A DNA stretch of 64,000 nucleotides from JBCCMA01 sp045107005 (GCA_045107005.1 JBGCFP010000056.1:23635-87634), one strand, 5' to 3'. Counted from the first letter of the stretch, positions 43,013-52,447 are shown. Numbers and translations: made by a program. Notes: generated from the letters alone by a model not told the origin.

Positions 43013-43843
43013 ATGCCAGAGGGGCCTGAAATTCGCCTCGCGGCTGACGCCGTGTATGACGCCATTGGTTCGGGCAAACTCAAGCGCGTTCAGTTTGATC
43101 TACCGCAAATAGCGCCGTTTGCCGAGCGTTTGACCGGGCGTCACGTCACGCGCATCGACACGCACGGCAAGGCCATGCTGACGCGCTTCGCAGGCGGGCT
43201 GACGATGTACTCGCACAACCAGCTTTACGGTCGCTGGTACACGACGCGGCCTGGGCAGGAGCCGAATTCGTCGCGCGCGCTGCGCGTCGGATTGCACACG
43301 GCGCGGGGCAGCGCATGGCTGTTCAGCGCGACGGACGTGTCGATACTGACCCGCGAGGAAGTCGCGGAACACCCTTTCTTGCTACGCCTGGGTCCGGACA
43401 TTCTGGATGCCACGCTCACCGAGGCGGCGATTGTCGCGCGATTGCAAGACAAGGCTTTTGCGCGACGCTCCCTCGGCGCGCTGTATCTCGATCAGGGTTT
43501 TTTGGCCGGCAACGGCAACTACCTGCGCTCCGAAATCCTGCATTTCGCAGGCGTCACCCACATGCAGCGGCCGATCGATCTGACCGCCACGCAGCGCAAA
43601 AAACTGGCGCGCGTCACCTTGAGCCTGGCGCGACGCTCGTACCGGACGCGCGGCTTGACCAATCCGCCCAAAATGGTGGCTGCGCTCAAGCGCAAAAAGT
43701 GGCCCTACGAGCGCCATCGATTTGCCGTGTTCGGGCGCGCGGGACAGAGGTGTCACACCTGCAAAGACAAGGTCGCCAAGACCGTGGTGGGGAGCCGTCG
43801 CCTCTATTTCTGTCCCACTTGCCAGCCAGGAACTGGATCCTGA
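43013..43843 (+). CDS. nei: Endonuclease VIII-type DNA glycosylase
   Basis: 276 residues; removes oxidised pyrimidines and cleaves at the abasic site. The N-terminal MPEGPEIR supplies Pro2 and Glu3, and GKAML near 53 holds the conserved Lys. YSHNQLYGRW and LDQGFLAGNGNYLRSEIL are close to E. coli Nei. The C-terminal zinc finger is CHTCKDK...FCPTC. ATG 43013 has AGGAGA 5 nt upstream; an in-frame extension begins 80 codons earlier but lacks the family N-terminus, which must expose Pro2. It lies divergently beside the Cfa-like gene. Confidence 0.96.
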   Translation: MPEGPEIRLAADAVYDAIGSGKLKRVQFDLPQIAPFAERLTGRHVTRIDTHGKAMLTRFAGGLTMYSHNQLYGRWYTTRPGQEPNSSRALRVGLHTARGSAWLFSATDVSILTREEVAEHPFLLRLGPDILDATLTEAAIVARLQDKAFARRSLGALYLDQGFLAGNGNYLRSEILHFAGVTHMQRPIDLTATQRKKLARVTLSLARRSYRTRGLTNPPKMVAALKRKKWPYERHRFAVFGRAGQRCHTCKDKVAKTVVGSRRLYFCPTCQPGTGS

Positions 43844-43881
43844 TCATCGCGATGGTCGCGCCTCGAGGTGCGATCAGTCCG

Positions 43882-46644
43882 CTATAGAGCCCACTGGAAA
43901 TTCAGTGACAACGACTGACCGACGTCTTCGCTAAAGGTCAGAATGCCGCCGCGCTCAATTTCGACGGCTTCGTCGAGCAGGTTCTGGACTCTGGCTTTGA
44001 CCGTAATGAAGTCGGTGGGGTACCACGAGTAGGTCAAATCGACCGAGTGAAACGGCTGCTCGAAACCGTCTGGCGAGCCGTTACGGCCGGCGACATACAG
44101 GCGTTCGCCGAAGACGTTGTAGCCAATGGCGGCACTGTGCCTGGCATTGTCGGAATCAAACCCCAAGGTCAGGTTGGCCGTGTAGTCCGACGCACCGGAC
44201 AGCTTGCGCACGTTGTTGGTTGGCGCATCTGCTTCTTCACCGGCCACGAGCTCGGAATCCTGGAGGGTCACGTTACCCTGCACGTAGAACTGACTGAAGG
44301 CGCTGCCCAGGAAGCCCAGTTCCTTCAAGCCCTCGATCTCAATGCCAAGGACTTCGGCCGATTCGGCGTTGACGATCTCGCGTGCCACCGTCGTGTCGCT
44401 GGCCGCCGACTCGAAAAATTCGATCGGATCGGTGATGTCTTTGTAAAACAGCGTCGCGGTCAGGCTGTCACCGCCGCTAAAGAACCACTCTGCGCGCATG
44501 TCGATGTTGGTAACGTCCGCCGGTACCACGCCCGGGTTGCCGTCAACCAGGTCGTCGGTAATTGGATCGATGTAGCTGGCGTCGGTGATCTCACGCAGAT
44601 CAGGGCGGACCGTGGTCTCACTCCAGCCAAAGCGCAGCTGAAACGTCTCGGCCATCCAGTCGCTCATGTAGGTCATCGCGACGGCCGGGTAGATGCGGTC
44701 TTCCTGGAACGATCCGCGCTCAAGGGCTTCGGGGTCAGTCGTCAAGACCGGATCGGTGTCCGAAAAGCCAAAGGGGTTCCAGTCAAGCGCAACCTGGCGA
44801 TAGTCTTCCCAGCGTGCGCCGGCGGCAATGCGCCACGTGTCGTTGATGGTCAAGTCCACTTTGCCGTAGACCGCGTCGGTCATCGTTGCGGCAATGTAGC
44901 TTTGGTTGTTCGTACCTTGAATATCGAACACGAAATTGTTGCGCGGGTCGCTGATGTTGGCGCTGCTGAACACGTCGCTCAGCGGGCCACCCAAAATATT
45001 CGGATCCTCGACGCTCAGTGCGCCGATGCTGAACTGCGACTGGCGATACGTGCGTGCCTTGCGGTTGTGCGAGTAACCGGTGCTCACGTCGATCGTCGCG
45101 TTTGATGTTTCAAACGGAATCGTCAGATCCCAACCGTGGTTGAGCACGTCGTCGTTCAGGTCCGTGAAGCGGTAGTCTGCGGCCGTGGCGTCGAGACCGA
45201 CCGTCGAACTCAGAACTTCGCCGGTGACCGGGTCGGTGACCGTCTGAGCAGAAATATCGACTTGATTCGGGATGTCGGTGTTCGCTTCGGCGTCTGACCA
45301 GAACCAGCGAAGTTCGGTTTCTGTCGGTATCCACTCGATCATGTCCGCCAGACCCCCAGGAAGCATGTCGCGCGTTGCCTGACCCAATCGGTGCGTGCCG
45401 ACGACCTGATTGGTCGTCATATCCCGCTCTTCAAACTGGAAGCGATAACTGCGAAAACCGATGCCATCCGGAATCTCGCGGTTTTCGTTGAAGAAATCGC
45501 GCACGGCTGTCTCATCGTCGGTGTTGCGCAAATACAGAGTGGTTGTCGCGAGCTCATGATCGTCGGTGTAGCGCACACCCAGGTTCAAATTCCCCGACAG
45601 GTTGACCGAGCGCGTGGACTCGAGCTCGGTGTCCGTGCGTTCTTCGGGGAAGCTCAGGTTGCGGGCCAGGGATTGGGTTTCGCGCCAGTTGGTGTTGTAG
45701 TTCGCGCCGACCAGAAAGCCGACTTCCCAATCCTGATTGAGAATAACGTTATTCCCCACACTGCCGCGCAGCGAGATATCGGGGTGAATGTCCTTTTCCT
45801 CAAGACCAATGTCACGGTTTAGCTGTAGGCCAAGCTGACGATTGATCAACTGCGCGTCGGCGACCGTCGCGTTGGTCTGGCCTTCGCTGCGCAGCGTATT
45901 CAGGATGCCCTGCACGTTGACGTTGCCCTGAAACCGGTTGATCTGATCGAGCAGCTGTGGCGACAAACCCCGGCTGCCATCGTCCACGCCGAAATCGTCG
46001 TCGCTGCCTCCAGCGTAGCTGAGCGCGGTGCCATTGTTTTGGGAGTTCAGTCCGCTACCCGCTTCGAACAAGACGGTGAACTGATCCGGGATGCCTTTGG
46101 TGCGGATATCGACGCTGCCGCCGCCAAAGTTGGCGGACATGTCGGCTGAGTAGGCCTTGTTCACGCGCAGCGATTCGACGACGGCGGTCGGAAAGATATC
46201 CAGCGGAATCACGTTGCGGCTCAAATCCGGGGACGGGATGTTGGCGCCGTTCAGTGAGCTTGCCGAATAGCGCTCGCCCAAGCCGCGAATGTAGACAAAC
46301 TTGTTTTGCACCAGCGACAGACCGGGCACGCGGCGCAGCGCTGTCGCGACCGTGGAATCGCCGAGGCGACTCATCGCCTCGGAGCTCAGGACGTCGACGA
46401 CCACTTCGTCGTCGATCCGCTCATTGATCAGCTGTTGCGTGCTGTTCAGCGAGCGACCCACCGTGATGACTTCTTCAACGGGTCCCGAAGCGGGCTGTTC
46501 GATGGTTGGCGCTTCAATCGCCAAGCCGCGGTCAGTGCCTGCGGTTTCTTCCTCACCCTGCGCCGCGCTGAACGGGCTGGTGAGTCCAAGTGCAAGCGCA
46601 ATGGCGGCACTTAGCGAACGCTGGGTGGATTGTGGTTTTGTCAT
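43882..46644 (-). CDS. Large TonB-dependent receptor
   Basis: 920 residues from ATG 46644. Signal peptide (AAIALALGLTSPFSAAQG) and TonB-box-like EEVITVGRSL are followed by a plug with VYIRGLGERYSASSLNGANI and NFGGGSVDIRTK. The barrel ends in LNFQWAL. This plug subtype (FGGGSVDIRTK) often has a linked surface lipoprotein, which is the case here 52 nt upstream. The substrate is not known. It sits downstream of the beta-helix-like lipoprotein and may be on the same transcript under the PhoB-like regulator. Confidence 0.93.
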   Translation of the reverse strand: MTKPQSTQRSLSAAIALALGLTSPFSAAQGEEETAGTDRGLAIEAPTIEQPASGPVEEVITVGRSLNSTQQLINERIDDEVVVDVLSSEAMSRLGDSTVATALRRVPGLSLVQNKFVYIRGLGERYSASSLNGANIPSPDLSRNVIPLDIFPTAVVESLRVNKAYSADMSANFGGGSVDIRTKGIPDQFTVLFEAGSGLNSQNNGTALSYAGGSDDDFGVDDGSRGLSPQLLDQINRFQGNVNVQGILNTLRSEGQTNATVADAQLINRQLGLQLNRDIGLEEKDIHPDISLRGSVGNNVILNQDWEVGFLVGANYNTNWRETQSLARNLSFPEERTDTELESTRSVNLSGNLNLGVRYTDDHELATTTLYLRNTDDETAVRDFFNENREIPDGIGFRSYRFQFEERDMTTNQVVGTHRLGQATRDMLPGGLADMIEWIPTETELRWFWSDAEANTDIPNQVDISAQTVTDPVTGEVLSSTVGLDATAADYRFTDLNDDVLNHGWDLTIPFETSNATIDVSTGYSHNRKARTYRQSQFSIGALSVEDPNILGGPLSDVFSSANISDPRNNFVFDIQGTNNQSYIAATMTDAVYGKVDLTINDTWRIAAGARWEDYRQVALDWNPFGFSDTDPVLTTDPEALERGSFQEDRIYPAVAMTYMSDWMAETFQLRFGWSETTVRPDLREITDASYIDPITDDLVDGNPGVVPADVTNIDMRAEWFFSGGDSLTATLFYKDITDPIEFFESAASDTTVAREIVNAESAEVLGIEIEGLKELGFLGSAFSQFYVQGNVTLQDSELVAGEEADAPTNNVRKLSGASDYTANLTLGFDSDNARHSAAIGYNVFGERLYVAGRNGSPDGFEQPFHSVDLTYSWYPTDFITVKARVQNLLDEAVEIERGGILTFSEDVGQSLSLNFQWAL

Positions 46645-46696
46645 GCTCAGCTGCCTGTCGTCACGTTTGGGGCGAACGGTGCGTTTCAATGGCGGT

Positions 46697-48361
46697 TTAT
46701 TCGAACCACAAAGGCTCGTCGCGCGCGCCGTCGTTGATGCCGAACGTCCAGTCAGCCAGCCAGTTGGTGCTGCCAAGGCTCAGGCCACCCACAAACGTAC
46801 CGTTGACAGGCATGCCGGTGAGCGTTGCGCCGTCCACGTTCATCGTCGCGTATTCAATCGAGAGCACCGGCGGCGTACCTTCCAGCAGTTGCAGATCGGG
46901 ATCGGCTGCTGCGGTTGCGTCGGTTTGTCCGGTGAGCGTTGCGAAGACGTTGCCGCCGACGGTGCGCGCGAATTCTTCAACCGTGGTGCCGTTTGGCAAG
47001 CTGCCGTCACGAGCAGGTTCTTCGCAAGCGAAAACCGAAGAGTTGATCACCAGATCGCCATCTTGCGCGGCTTGTTGCGAACGGTTGTCGATGCGCAGGC
47101 AGTAGTTCGAATCGGCCGAATCGGGGCCGAACGATGAAATGACCATCGAATCGTTGACCGTGGCGAAGATGCCTTCGCGGAAGCGCCAGCCTGCACCTGG
47201 ATCAAAATCGCCCTGGGCGGCGCTCGGTGAGATGATGCACGTCAGGTTGTTGATGACCGGGCGGCTGTTCAAGCCGCGCGCGATGAAGTCTTCGATGATC
47301 GTCGGGTCGTTTGCGAACAGGCTGTCAAAGGAGCCGATACCGTCGGCTTCGATGCAGTGGTTGCCGATGTTCTCCGCTTGAATCACTAGCGAGTTGGTGA
47401 TCGTGCCTGAGTAGCCTTCATCGATGTCAATGGAGTCATCGCGCACGTAGACGGCGAGGAAGTTGGTGAAGTTGACGGCGCCGCCAAACATTTCGATACC
47501 GTCATCGAACGTGGAATACACTTCCAGGTTTTCGACAATCGTGTTGCGACCCACGCCACCGAACGAGATGCCGTTCAACTCGTCACCGTTACCGACCGTT
47601 GCGCCGGTGTGCTTGACCACGACGTATTCAAGGCGACCGGAGCTGTCGTCATTGTTATCGCCGCCGTACTGCGACTCGTCGAGGCCCGCGGCGCCTTCAG
47701 CGTCCACGTGGCAGTCGCTGGTGGCCAGGTCGCCACCGGCAACGGAGCCGGTATAGGCGCACTTGTTGGTCACGCCGAAGCCGTTAATCACCATGCCGCC
47801 CCACTGCTGCACGGCGTCGAAGCTTGGCAATGTGCCCAAAACGTCAGACACCGACGTGAAGGTGATGGGTGCGTCAGCGCGACCTACGGCGAACAGCTGC
47901 GATCCGCGGTTGACGATCATAAAATCGGCACTGGACTGCCAGGCAAGCGTGGCGCCCGCTTCAACCGTCAGTACCGGGCCGTCGCCGCCTTCTGCAATAC
48001 CGGCTGCCACCATGGCAGCGTCGTTGTCGTAGGTCTCGCCAATGAACAGGCTGCCTGCGAAGATGTGCGCGCCACCGTTAGCCAGTGCCGGGATCGTCAG
48101 ATCGACGGTGATGTTGTTGCCGGCGTCGGCGAAAGCCGGCGAGTAGTTGCAGTTTGTGCCGTCGAAGGTGCCCTGGATCGTTTGGCCACCCGAGTTCAGG
48201 TACGAAGCGCAAACGTCGTTGGTGGTGTCCGTGCCACCGGTGGTGGTCGTATTATTGCTGTTGCTGACGGTCGTCGACGGCTCGATGTTGATGTCGCCGC
48301 TGCCACAACCCACCAGCGCGGTGCTGATCATCGTGGCGAGCAGACAGGTAGTACGTTTCAT
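46697..48361 (-). CDS. Beta-helix-like outer-surface lipoprotein
   Basis: 554 residues. Lipobox ALVGCGSG gives lipidation at Cys19; a low-complexity Ser/Asn/Thr tether follows. The core has parallel beta-helix-like turns with Asp- and Gly-rich segments (FDDGIEMFGGAVNFTNF, DDSIDIDEGYSGTITNSLV, GSFDSLFANDPTI). Such folds often bind polysaccharide or Ca, but no catalytic residues can be called. It pairs with the TonB-dependent receptor 52 nt downstream, suggesting a surface capture partner. A Pho-box-like element lies at 48486-48503, upstream. Confidence 0.8.
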   Translation of the reverse strand: MKRTTCLLATMISTALVGCGSGDINIEPSTTVSNSNNTTTTGGTDTTNDVCASYLNSGGQTIQGTFDGTNCNYSPAFADAGNNITVDLTIPALANGGAHIFAGSLFIGETYDNDAAMVAAGIAEGGDGPVLTVEAGATLAWQSSADFMIVNRGSQLFAVGRADAPITFTSVSDVLGTLPSFDAVQQWGGMVINGFGVTNKCAYTGSVAGGDLATSDCHVDAEGAAGLDESQYGGDNNDDSSGRLEYVVVKHTGATVGNGDELNGISFGGVGRNTIVENLEVYSTFDDGIEMFGGAVNFTNFLAVYVRDDSIDIDEGYSGTITNSLVIQAENIGNHCIEADGIGSFDSLFANDPTIIEDFIARGLNSRPVINNLTCIISPSAAQGDFDPGAGWRFREGIFATVNDSMVISSFGPDSADSNYCLRIDNRSQQAAQDGDLVINSSVFACEEPARDGSLPNGTTVEEFARTVGGNVFATLTGQTDATAAADPDLQLLEGTPPVLSIEYATMNVDGATLTGMPVNGTFVGGLSLGSTNWLADWTFGINDGARDEPLWFE

Positions 48362-48485
48362 TTGGATGCTCCGATTCGAACGGGTGGCGAGAGAGTAGAG
48401 TGGTGTCGGACGCGCTCAGACGTCTGACGGAGATGAACCTGGCCGCAAGGCTAGCGGTCAGGTGTGTCCAAATTCTTTCACTTGA

Positions 48486-48503
48486 ATGACAGTTTTGTTA
48501 CGT
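48486..48503 (-). promoter_or_regulatory. Candidate PHO box upstream of the lipoprotein gene
   Basis: On the minus strand the sequence is ACGTAAC, four A residues, then CTGTCAT: two 7-mers 11 bp apart. The second is a perfect PHO-box half, the first is weak. It overlaps the response regulator's stop and lies 125 nt before the lipoprotein ATG. Confidence 0.4.
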
Positions 48504-49250
48504 GCGGTGGGGTGCGATCCGCTGATCCGCCAAACCGGTCTTCGCGGGGCCTGCGGGCATATCTGGCGAAAAGCGATAGCCCATGCCGCGCACGGTCTCG
48601 ACGTAGTTTTCGCAGCCAAACGGCTCGAGTAAGCGACGCAAGCGCCGTACGTGAACATCCACCGTGCGTTCGCCCAGTCCGCTGGCTTGCTGCCAGACAA
48701 ACGTCAACAGCTGCTGTCGTGAATAGAGTCGGTCAACGTTGGACGCGAAAAAGCGCAGCAGATGGTATTCGCGCGGCGCCAATTCAATCCGTTGGTTGTT
48801 CACCGTGACCCGATGTGATGAATCGTCGATGCAGATTTTGCCCACCTGAGTGGTCATCGAATCAATGCCGCGCACGGGTTGGCGCTTCAAGCAAAGGGTT
48901 ACGCGTGCCAACAGCTCAGCCATCGCGTAGGGCTTGGCGAGAAAATCATCGGCACCGGAGCGCAGAGCGTCGACCGCAATTCGGTCCGGCTGTCGGCTTG
49001 AGGTCATCAGTACGCGAACCGCCGCGTACTGCGCCTGGTCTTTGATTCTGCGCAGGATGCTGAGCATGTGGGCCGGGTCGTCGGCGCCGTCGAGCAAGAG
49101 CAAGTCCGCCGGGCGACGGTCCAGGGCAGCAATGGCATCGTACGCATTGGGCACGTCATTGACGCGGTGCCCGACGCGGCGCAGTTCATCCATGACCTGA
49201 ATTTTCGCGGTGGTATCAGGCTCGGCAACGAGAATCGATGTGGTAAGCAT
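48498..49250 (-). CDS. OmpR/PhoB-family response regulator
   Basis: 250 residues. The receiver domain (about 1-120) has the acidic ILVAEPDT, phosphoacceptor Asp in LLLLDGADDP and Lys in FLAKPYAM. A winged helix-turn-helix (about 130-235) contains REYHLLRFFASN, TVDVHVRRLRRLLEP and VRGMGYRFS, the PhoB/OmpR recognition region. No sensor kinase gene is adjacent. Its own upstream region has Pho-box-like repeats, as does the next gene downstream, so autoregulation and control of the lipoprotein-receptor pair are likely but not shown. Confidence 0.9.
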   Translation of the reverse strand: MLTTSILVAEPDTTAKIQVMDELRRVGHRVNDVPNAYDAIAALDRRPADLLLLDGADDPAHMLSILRRIKDQAQYAAVRVLMTSSRQPDRIAVDALRSGADDFLAKPYAMAELLARVTLCLKRQPVRGIDSMTTQVGKICIDDSSHRVTVNNQRIELAPREYHLLRFFASNVDRLYSRQQLLTFVWQQASGLGERTVDVHVRRLRRLLEPFGCENYVETVRGMGYRFSPDMPAGPAKTGLADQRIAPHRT

Positions 49251-49307
49251 GTTGGTGTCGTTGGCTAGCGGTAAGAGCCAAGCTCAACATGCTTGTATTA
49301 CGAGTGT

Positions 49308-49336
49308 ATGAAATTTGCGCTACAAGTTTGTGACGC
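49308..49336 (-). promoter_or_regulatory. Candidate PHO-box array upstream of the response regulator
   Basis: On the minus strand three 7-mers, GCGTCAC, TTGTAGC and ATTTCAT, repeat with an 11-bp period and match CTGTCAC/T at 5, 4 and 5 of 7 positions. A TAATAC -10-like element follows 7 nt later. The array lies about 58 nt before the response regulator's ATG. Confidence 0.4.
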
Positions 49337-49357
49337 CGATCTCGCGTGATGGTCAGA

Positions 49358-49639
49358 TCAAAGGACGTCCGCGAGTTTCAGTGCCAGTCCCATATCCCCG
49401 TCAATCTTCAGCTTGCCCTGCATAAACCCTATCGTCGGGTTCAGATCACCCTGAATCATCGCGAGCAAATCTTCGGTACTGACCGTCACCGTGCACGGCG
49501 TGTCGGCGTCTTCGGTGAGCACTTTGTCGTGATCGAGAATCAGGACGCCGTCATCGCCACAGGCGAATTTTATTGTGCCGTCAAACGGTTGTTCGTTCAG
49601 GCGCGATTTCATCAGGGATTTGGCTTGCTCAAGGGACAT
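49358..49639 (-). CDS. SCP2 sterol-binding-domain protein
   Basis: 93 residues, a free-standing SCP2 domain: IKFACGDDGVLILD, CTVTVSTEDLLAMIQGDLNP and FMQGKLKIDGDMGLALKLAD match the fold. It probably binds a lipid or a hydrophobic cofactor in the cytoplasm. ATG 49639 has GGAGC upstream. The intergenic space to the next gene, about 220 nt, holds nothing I recognise. Confidence 0.92.
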   Translation of the reverse strand: MSLEQAKSLMKSRLNEQPFDGTIKFACGDDGVLILDHDKVLTEDADTPCTVTVSTEDLLAMIQGDLNPTIGFMQGKLKIDGDMGLALKLADVL

Positions 49640-49862
49640 AGGGTAGCTCCACGAAATGAGGCTGCCAATGATAAGGGCTGCGGCGTTCGGGTGTCACGTT
49701 ACCGCCGTGCGCAAAAAAATGCGGCGCCTGTCGAGTCCGTCTTACCGCCCGGGGAACCTGGGGGTCGTTGGGTCTTTTCAAGCGCCGCGTCGTCAGCGAA
49801 CCTCAATGGTAGTCAGTGAATCCGCAGCGCCGGACTGGGGAGGCGGCGCGGCGACCCATCGA

Positions 49863-50267
49863 TTACAGTTGCTCGCTTTCCTCACCACCGTTGCGACGGT
49901 TGCGCTTGCCTTTGCCGCGTCGTTCCATCATCGAGTTGAGCTGATCGAGCTGCTCGGTTGTCAGAACCCCGCTCAGGGCGTTTTGCGTATCCAGGCGACC
50001 CTGTTCGCGGGTGGCGCGGAACTGCTCACGCAGAGCTTCGGATTTGCCTTCTGCCTCGCGCTGGGCGCGCAGTGCTTCCATTTGGGTGCGGCGTTGCGCG
50101 TGCTGCTCGGTCATGATCCGGGTGAATTCCGAGGTTTGTTCGTCACTCAGCTCCAGCTTGCTGGCCAGGCGTTCGAAATTGGGCGTCCGGTCATGTCCAC
50201 CGGGTCCAGCCAATGCAGGTGCGGCAAACAGGGTCATGGCCAAGGCCAAAAGTGTGTTGCGATTCAT
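49863..50267 (-). CDS. Spy/CpxP-like periplasmic protein
   Basis: 134 residues from ATG 50267, with GGAG upstream; the open frame extends earlier but without a signal sequence. The signal peptide LLALAMTLFAAPALA is followed by a helical domain with two LTxxQ-type motifs (LSDEQTSEFTRIM, LTTEQLDQLNSMM), characteristic of Spy/CpxP. Such proteins are periplasmic chaperones or inhibitors of envelope-stress or metal-response kinases. No partner kinase is nearby. The C-terminus is basic (ERRGKGKRNRR). Confidence 0.85.
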   Translation of the reverse strand: MNRNTLLALAMTLFAAPALAGPGGHDRTPNFERLASKLELSDEQTSEFTRIMTEQHAQRRTQMEALRAQREAEGKSEALREQFRATREQGRLDTQNALSGVLTTEQLDQLNSMMERRGKGKRNRRNGGEESEQL

Positions 50268-50455
50268 GTTCAATCTCCGGTCAATAGGGGTGTCGATCTG
50301 GTCGACGGTTGTAATTGTGCCGAACGATTGCGCAATCGAGACAGAGAAAATGTGAAGATTCGGTGCAGATTTGGCCAAACCGCCCGTTTACAGCCCGCGC
50401 ACGGGGTGAGAGCATCCCGTTCGGGCGCGTGCCCGGCAGCGTACGGACCGATACT

Positions 50456-51415
50456 GTGAGCAAACTTGACCAACTGAAGACGATGACCGACGTCGTCGCC
50501 GATACCGGCGACATTGAGGCAATGCGGGCGTTCAAACCCATGGACGCAACGACCAATCCGTCACTGCTGCTAAAAGCGGCCGCTTTGCCCCAATACGCTG
50601 ATTTGATTGATCGCAGCGTCGCTCACGTTGCCGCCCAAGGCGGCAGTGAAGACCAACAGGTCGCGGCGCTGGCCGATCACTTTGCCGTTGCCATTGGTCT
50701 GGAGATTCTCAGCATCGTGCCAGGTCGTGTGTCGACCGAGGTGGACGCTCGACTGTCGTTTGACGCCGCCGCGTCAGTGGCCAAAGCGCGTCAGATCATC
50801 GCGCTGTACGCTGACGCCGGAATCGGTCGTGAGCGTATTTTGATCAAGCTGGCGTCGACGTGGGAGGGCATTGAGGCTGCCCGCGAGCTCGAAGCTGACG
50901 GCATCCAGTGCAATCTCACGCTTTTGTTCTGCGATGTTCAGGCGATCGCCGCGGCCAAAGCCGGTGCGTTTTTGATCTCGCCGTTTGTCGGTCGCATTCT
51001 TGACTGGTACAAAAAAGCGGAAGGTCGAGACCACTTCCCGGCCGAGGAAGATCCCGGCGTGCTGTCGGTGCGCAATATTTTTCATTTGTACAAAGCCCGC
51101 GGCTACCAGACCGTTGTCATGGGCGCGAGTTTTCGCAATGCGGGTGAAATCGAAGCACTGGCCGGTTGTGATCGATTGACCATCGGTCCGAATTTTCTGG
51201 AAGAGCTCGCGGCTGATAGCGGGGACTTGCCGCGCAAGCTCGACGCAAAACAGCCCGGTGAGTTTGTTGATTGCGATTACCGTGACGAGGCGGATTTTCG
51301 CTTCCAGCTCAATGCGAACGCGATGGCCACCGAGAAACTGGCTGAGGGCGTTCGTTCATTTGCCGGCGATCAGATCAAGCTCGAAACACTGCTGCGTCAG
51401 CGCCTGTTCGGCTAA
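50456..51415 (+). CDS. tal: Transaldolase
   Basis: 319 residues from a GTG start that yields the conserved VSKLDQLKTMT N-terminus; the open frame extends upstream without similarity. The Schiff-base Lys is in ERILIKLASTWEG, and DATTNPSLLLKA and CNLTLLFCDVQA are family signatures. Transfers dihydroxyacetone from sedoheptulose 7-phosphate to glyceraldehyde 3-phosphate in the pentose phosphate pathway, in the cytoplasm. E. coli TalB has about the same length (317). The Spy-like gene diverges about 190 nt upstream. Confidence 0.97.
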   Translation: MSKLDQLKTMTDVVADTGDIEAMRAFKPMDATTNPSLLLKAAALPQYADLIDRSVAHVAAQGGSEDQQVAALADHFAVAIGLEILSIVPGRVSTEVDARLSFDAAASVAKARQIIALYADAGIGRERILIKLASTWEGIEAARELEADGIQCNLTLLFCDVQAIAAAKAGAFLISPFVGRILDWYKKAEGRDHFPAEEDPGVLSVRNIFHLYKARGYQTVVMGASFRNAGEIEALAGCDRLTIGPNFLEELAADSGDLPRKLDAKQPGEFVDCDYRDEADFRFQLNANAMATEKLAEGVRSFAGDQIKLETLLRQRLFG

Positions 51416-51480
51416 TTCCAGATTTGAATCAAGCCTGCGTTGGTGTCGATACTCGCCTTAAACCGCGCGGGTTCATCACG

Positions 51481-52341
51481 CTAGCCAGCTTGCAGCTGGT
51501 CCCGAATGGCCTGGCGATAGCGCCGACTCACCGGCACCGACTCGTCGCTGCAAAGCGCCAGACGGGCGTCACCGTTTTGCAGCGGTTCCAGATGACGCAC
51601 TTTGCAAAGGTTAACGATCGCCGATCGGTGGGCGCGCGCAAAGCCTGATTTCGCCAGGCGTTCCTGCATGGCGGTCATCGTGTCGCGCATCGGATAAATG
51701 CGCCCGGCAACGTGCAAATTGACGTAGTTGCCCGAGGCTTCGATCCAGTCGATGTCTCCGACGCTGACCAGAAACTCGCGCCCGAGTTTTTTGACCAGAA
51801 AACGATCTTCGACCGGTTGCGGCGGCGCGCTCTCGGTGCCTTGCGACAAAAACCCCGCTTCCCCCTGCCAGCGCCGCAGCGTCAGACGGTAGAGATACAC
51901 GATGGCAATCAGCCCAAAGTAGGTGCGAAAGTCCTTGGAAAACTCGTAGATCAGTTCTGTGCCCAAAGGGCCGAACTCGTAATGACGCCCCGCCAGCCAA
52001 TAAATCCCTTTACGCTGCGCCACCATCCCGCCGACGTGCAGCAGTGAAAAAGGCACGGTAAACGCGACGTGCAGGGTGGCGTGACGCAGGAGATTGGGCC
52101 GGGTCAGTGGGAAACGTCGATCGAACGCCAGCAGTACTGGCAGCAGGAAGCCAAGCATGGCCAGCGACGTCAGTTCCCAGACGACCGGTTCCCAGCGGTC
52201 GAATGGCGCGCTGATGCGCGACACATCGCGCAGCGCCACGCCCACCTGAGCCATGCCGTTCAAGGCCAGGTAGGCGAGCCACAGCCAAATTTCATTGCGC
52301 CGCCGGTGACGCAAATACGTAGTGGGTTCCATAGTGCGCAT
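51481..52341 (-). CDS. Membrane LytTR-family transcriptional regulator
   Basis: 286 residues from ATG 52341; ATG 52332 is an alternative, and a GTG 81 nt farther upstream also opens the frame. About four transmembrane helices (from IWLWLAYLALNGMAQVG to FGLIAIVYLYRLTL) precede a C-terminal LytTR DNA-binding domain (about 185-286; VSVGDIDWIEASGNYVNLHV, FARAHRSAIVNL). This is a membrane-tethered direct regulator rather than a two-component protein. It diverges from the acyltransferase gene across 146 nt that includes a palindrome. Confidence 0.9.
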   Translation of the reverse strand: MRTMEPTTYLRHRRRNEIWLWLAYLALNGMAQVGVALRDVSRISAPFDRWEPVVWELTSLAMLGFLLPVLLAFDRRFPLTRPNLLRHATLHVAFTVPFSLLHVGGMVAQRKGIYWLAGRHYEFGPLGTELIYEFSKDFRTYFGLIAIVYLYRLTLRRWQGEAGFLSQGTESAPPQPVEDRFLVKKLGREFLVSVGDIDWIEASGNYVNLHVAGRIYPMRDTMTAMQERLAKSGFARAHRSAIVNLCKVRHLEPLQNGDARLALCSDESVPVSRRYRQAIRDQLQAG

Positions 52342-52437
52342 TGTGCCCCGTTCGTCCCGCGCGCGCCGCGCCGTTCGACCCAGCATATCGCCACTGGTCA
52401 CAAATACCCGGTCAATCAACACATTGTGGAACGCCGG

Positions 52438-52447
52438 GCGTTAACGC
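52438..52447. promoter_or_regulatory. Perfect 10-bp palindrome between the divergent genes
   Basis: GCGTTAACGC lies between the LytTR and acyltransferase starts. It is a candidate operator; LytTR sites are usually direct repeats, so the link is tentative. Confidence 0.3.
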
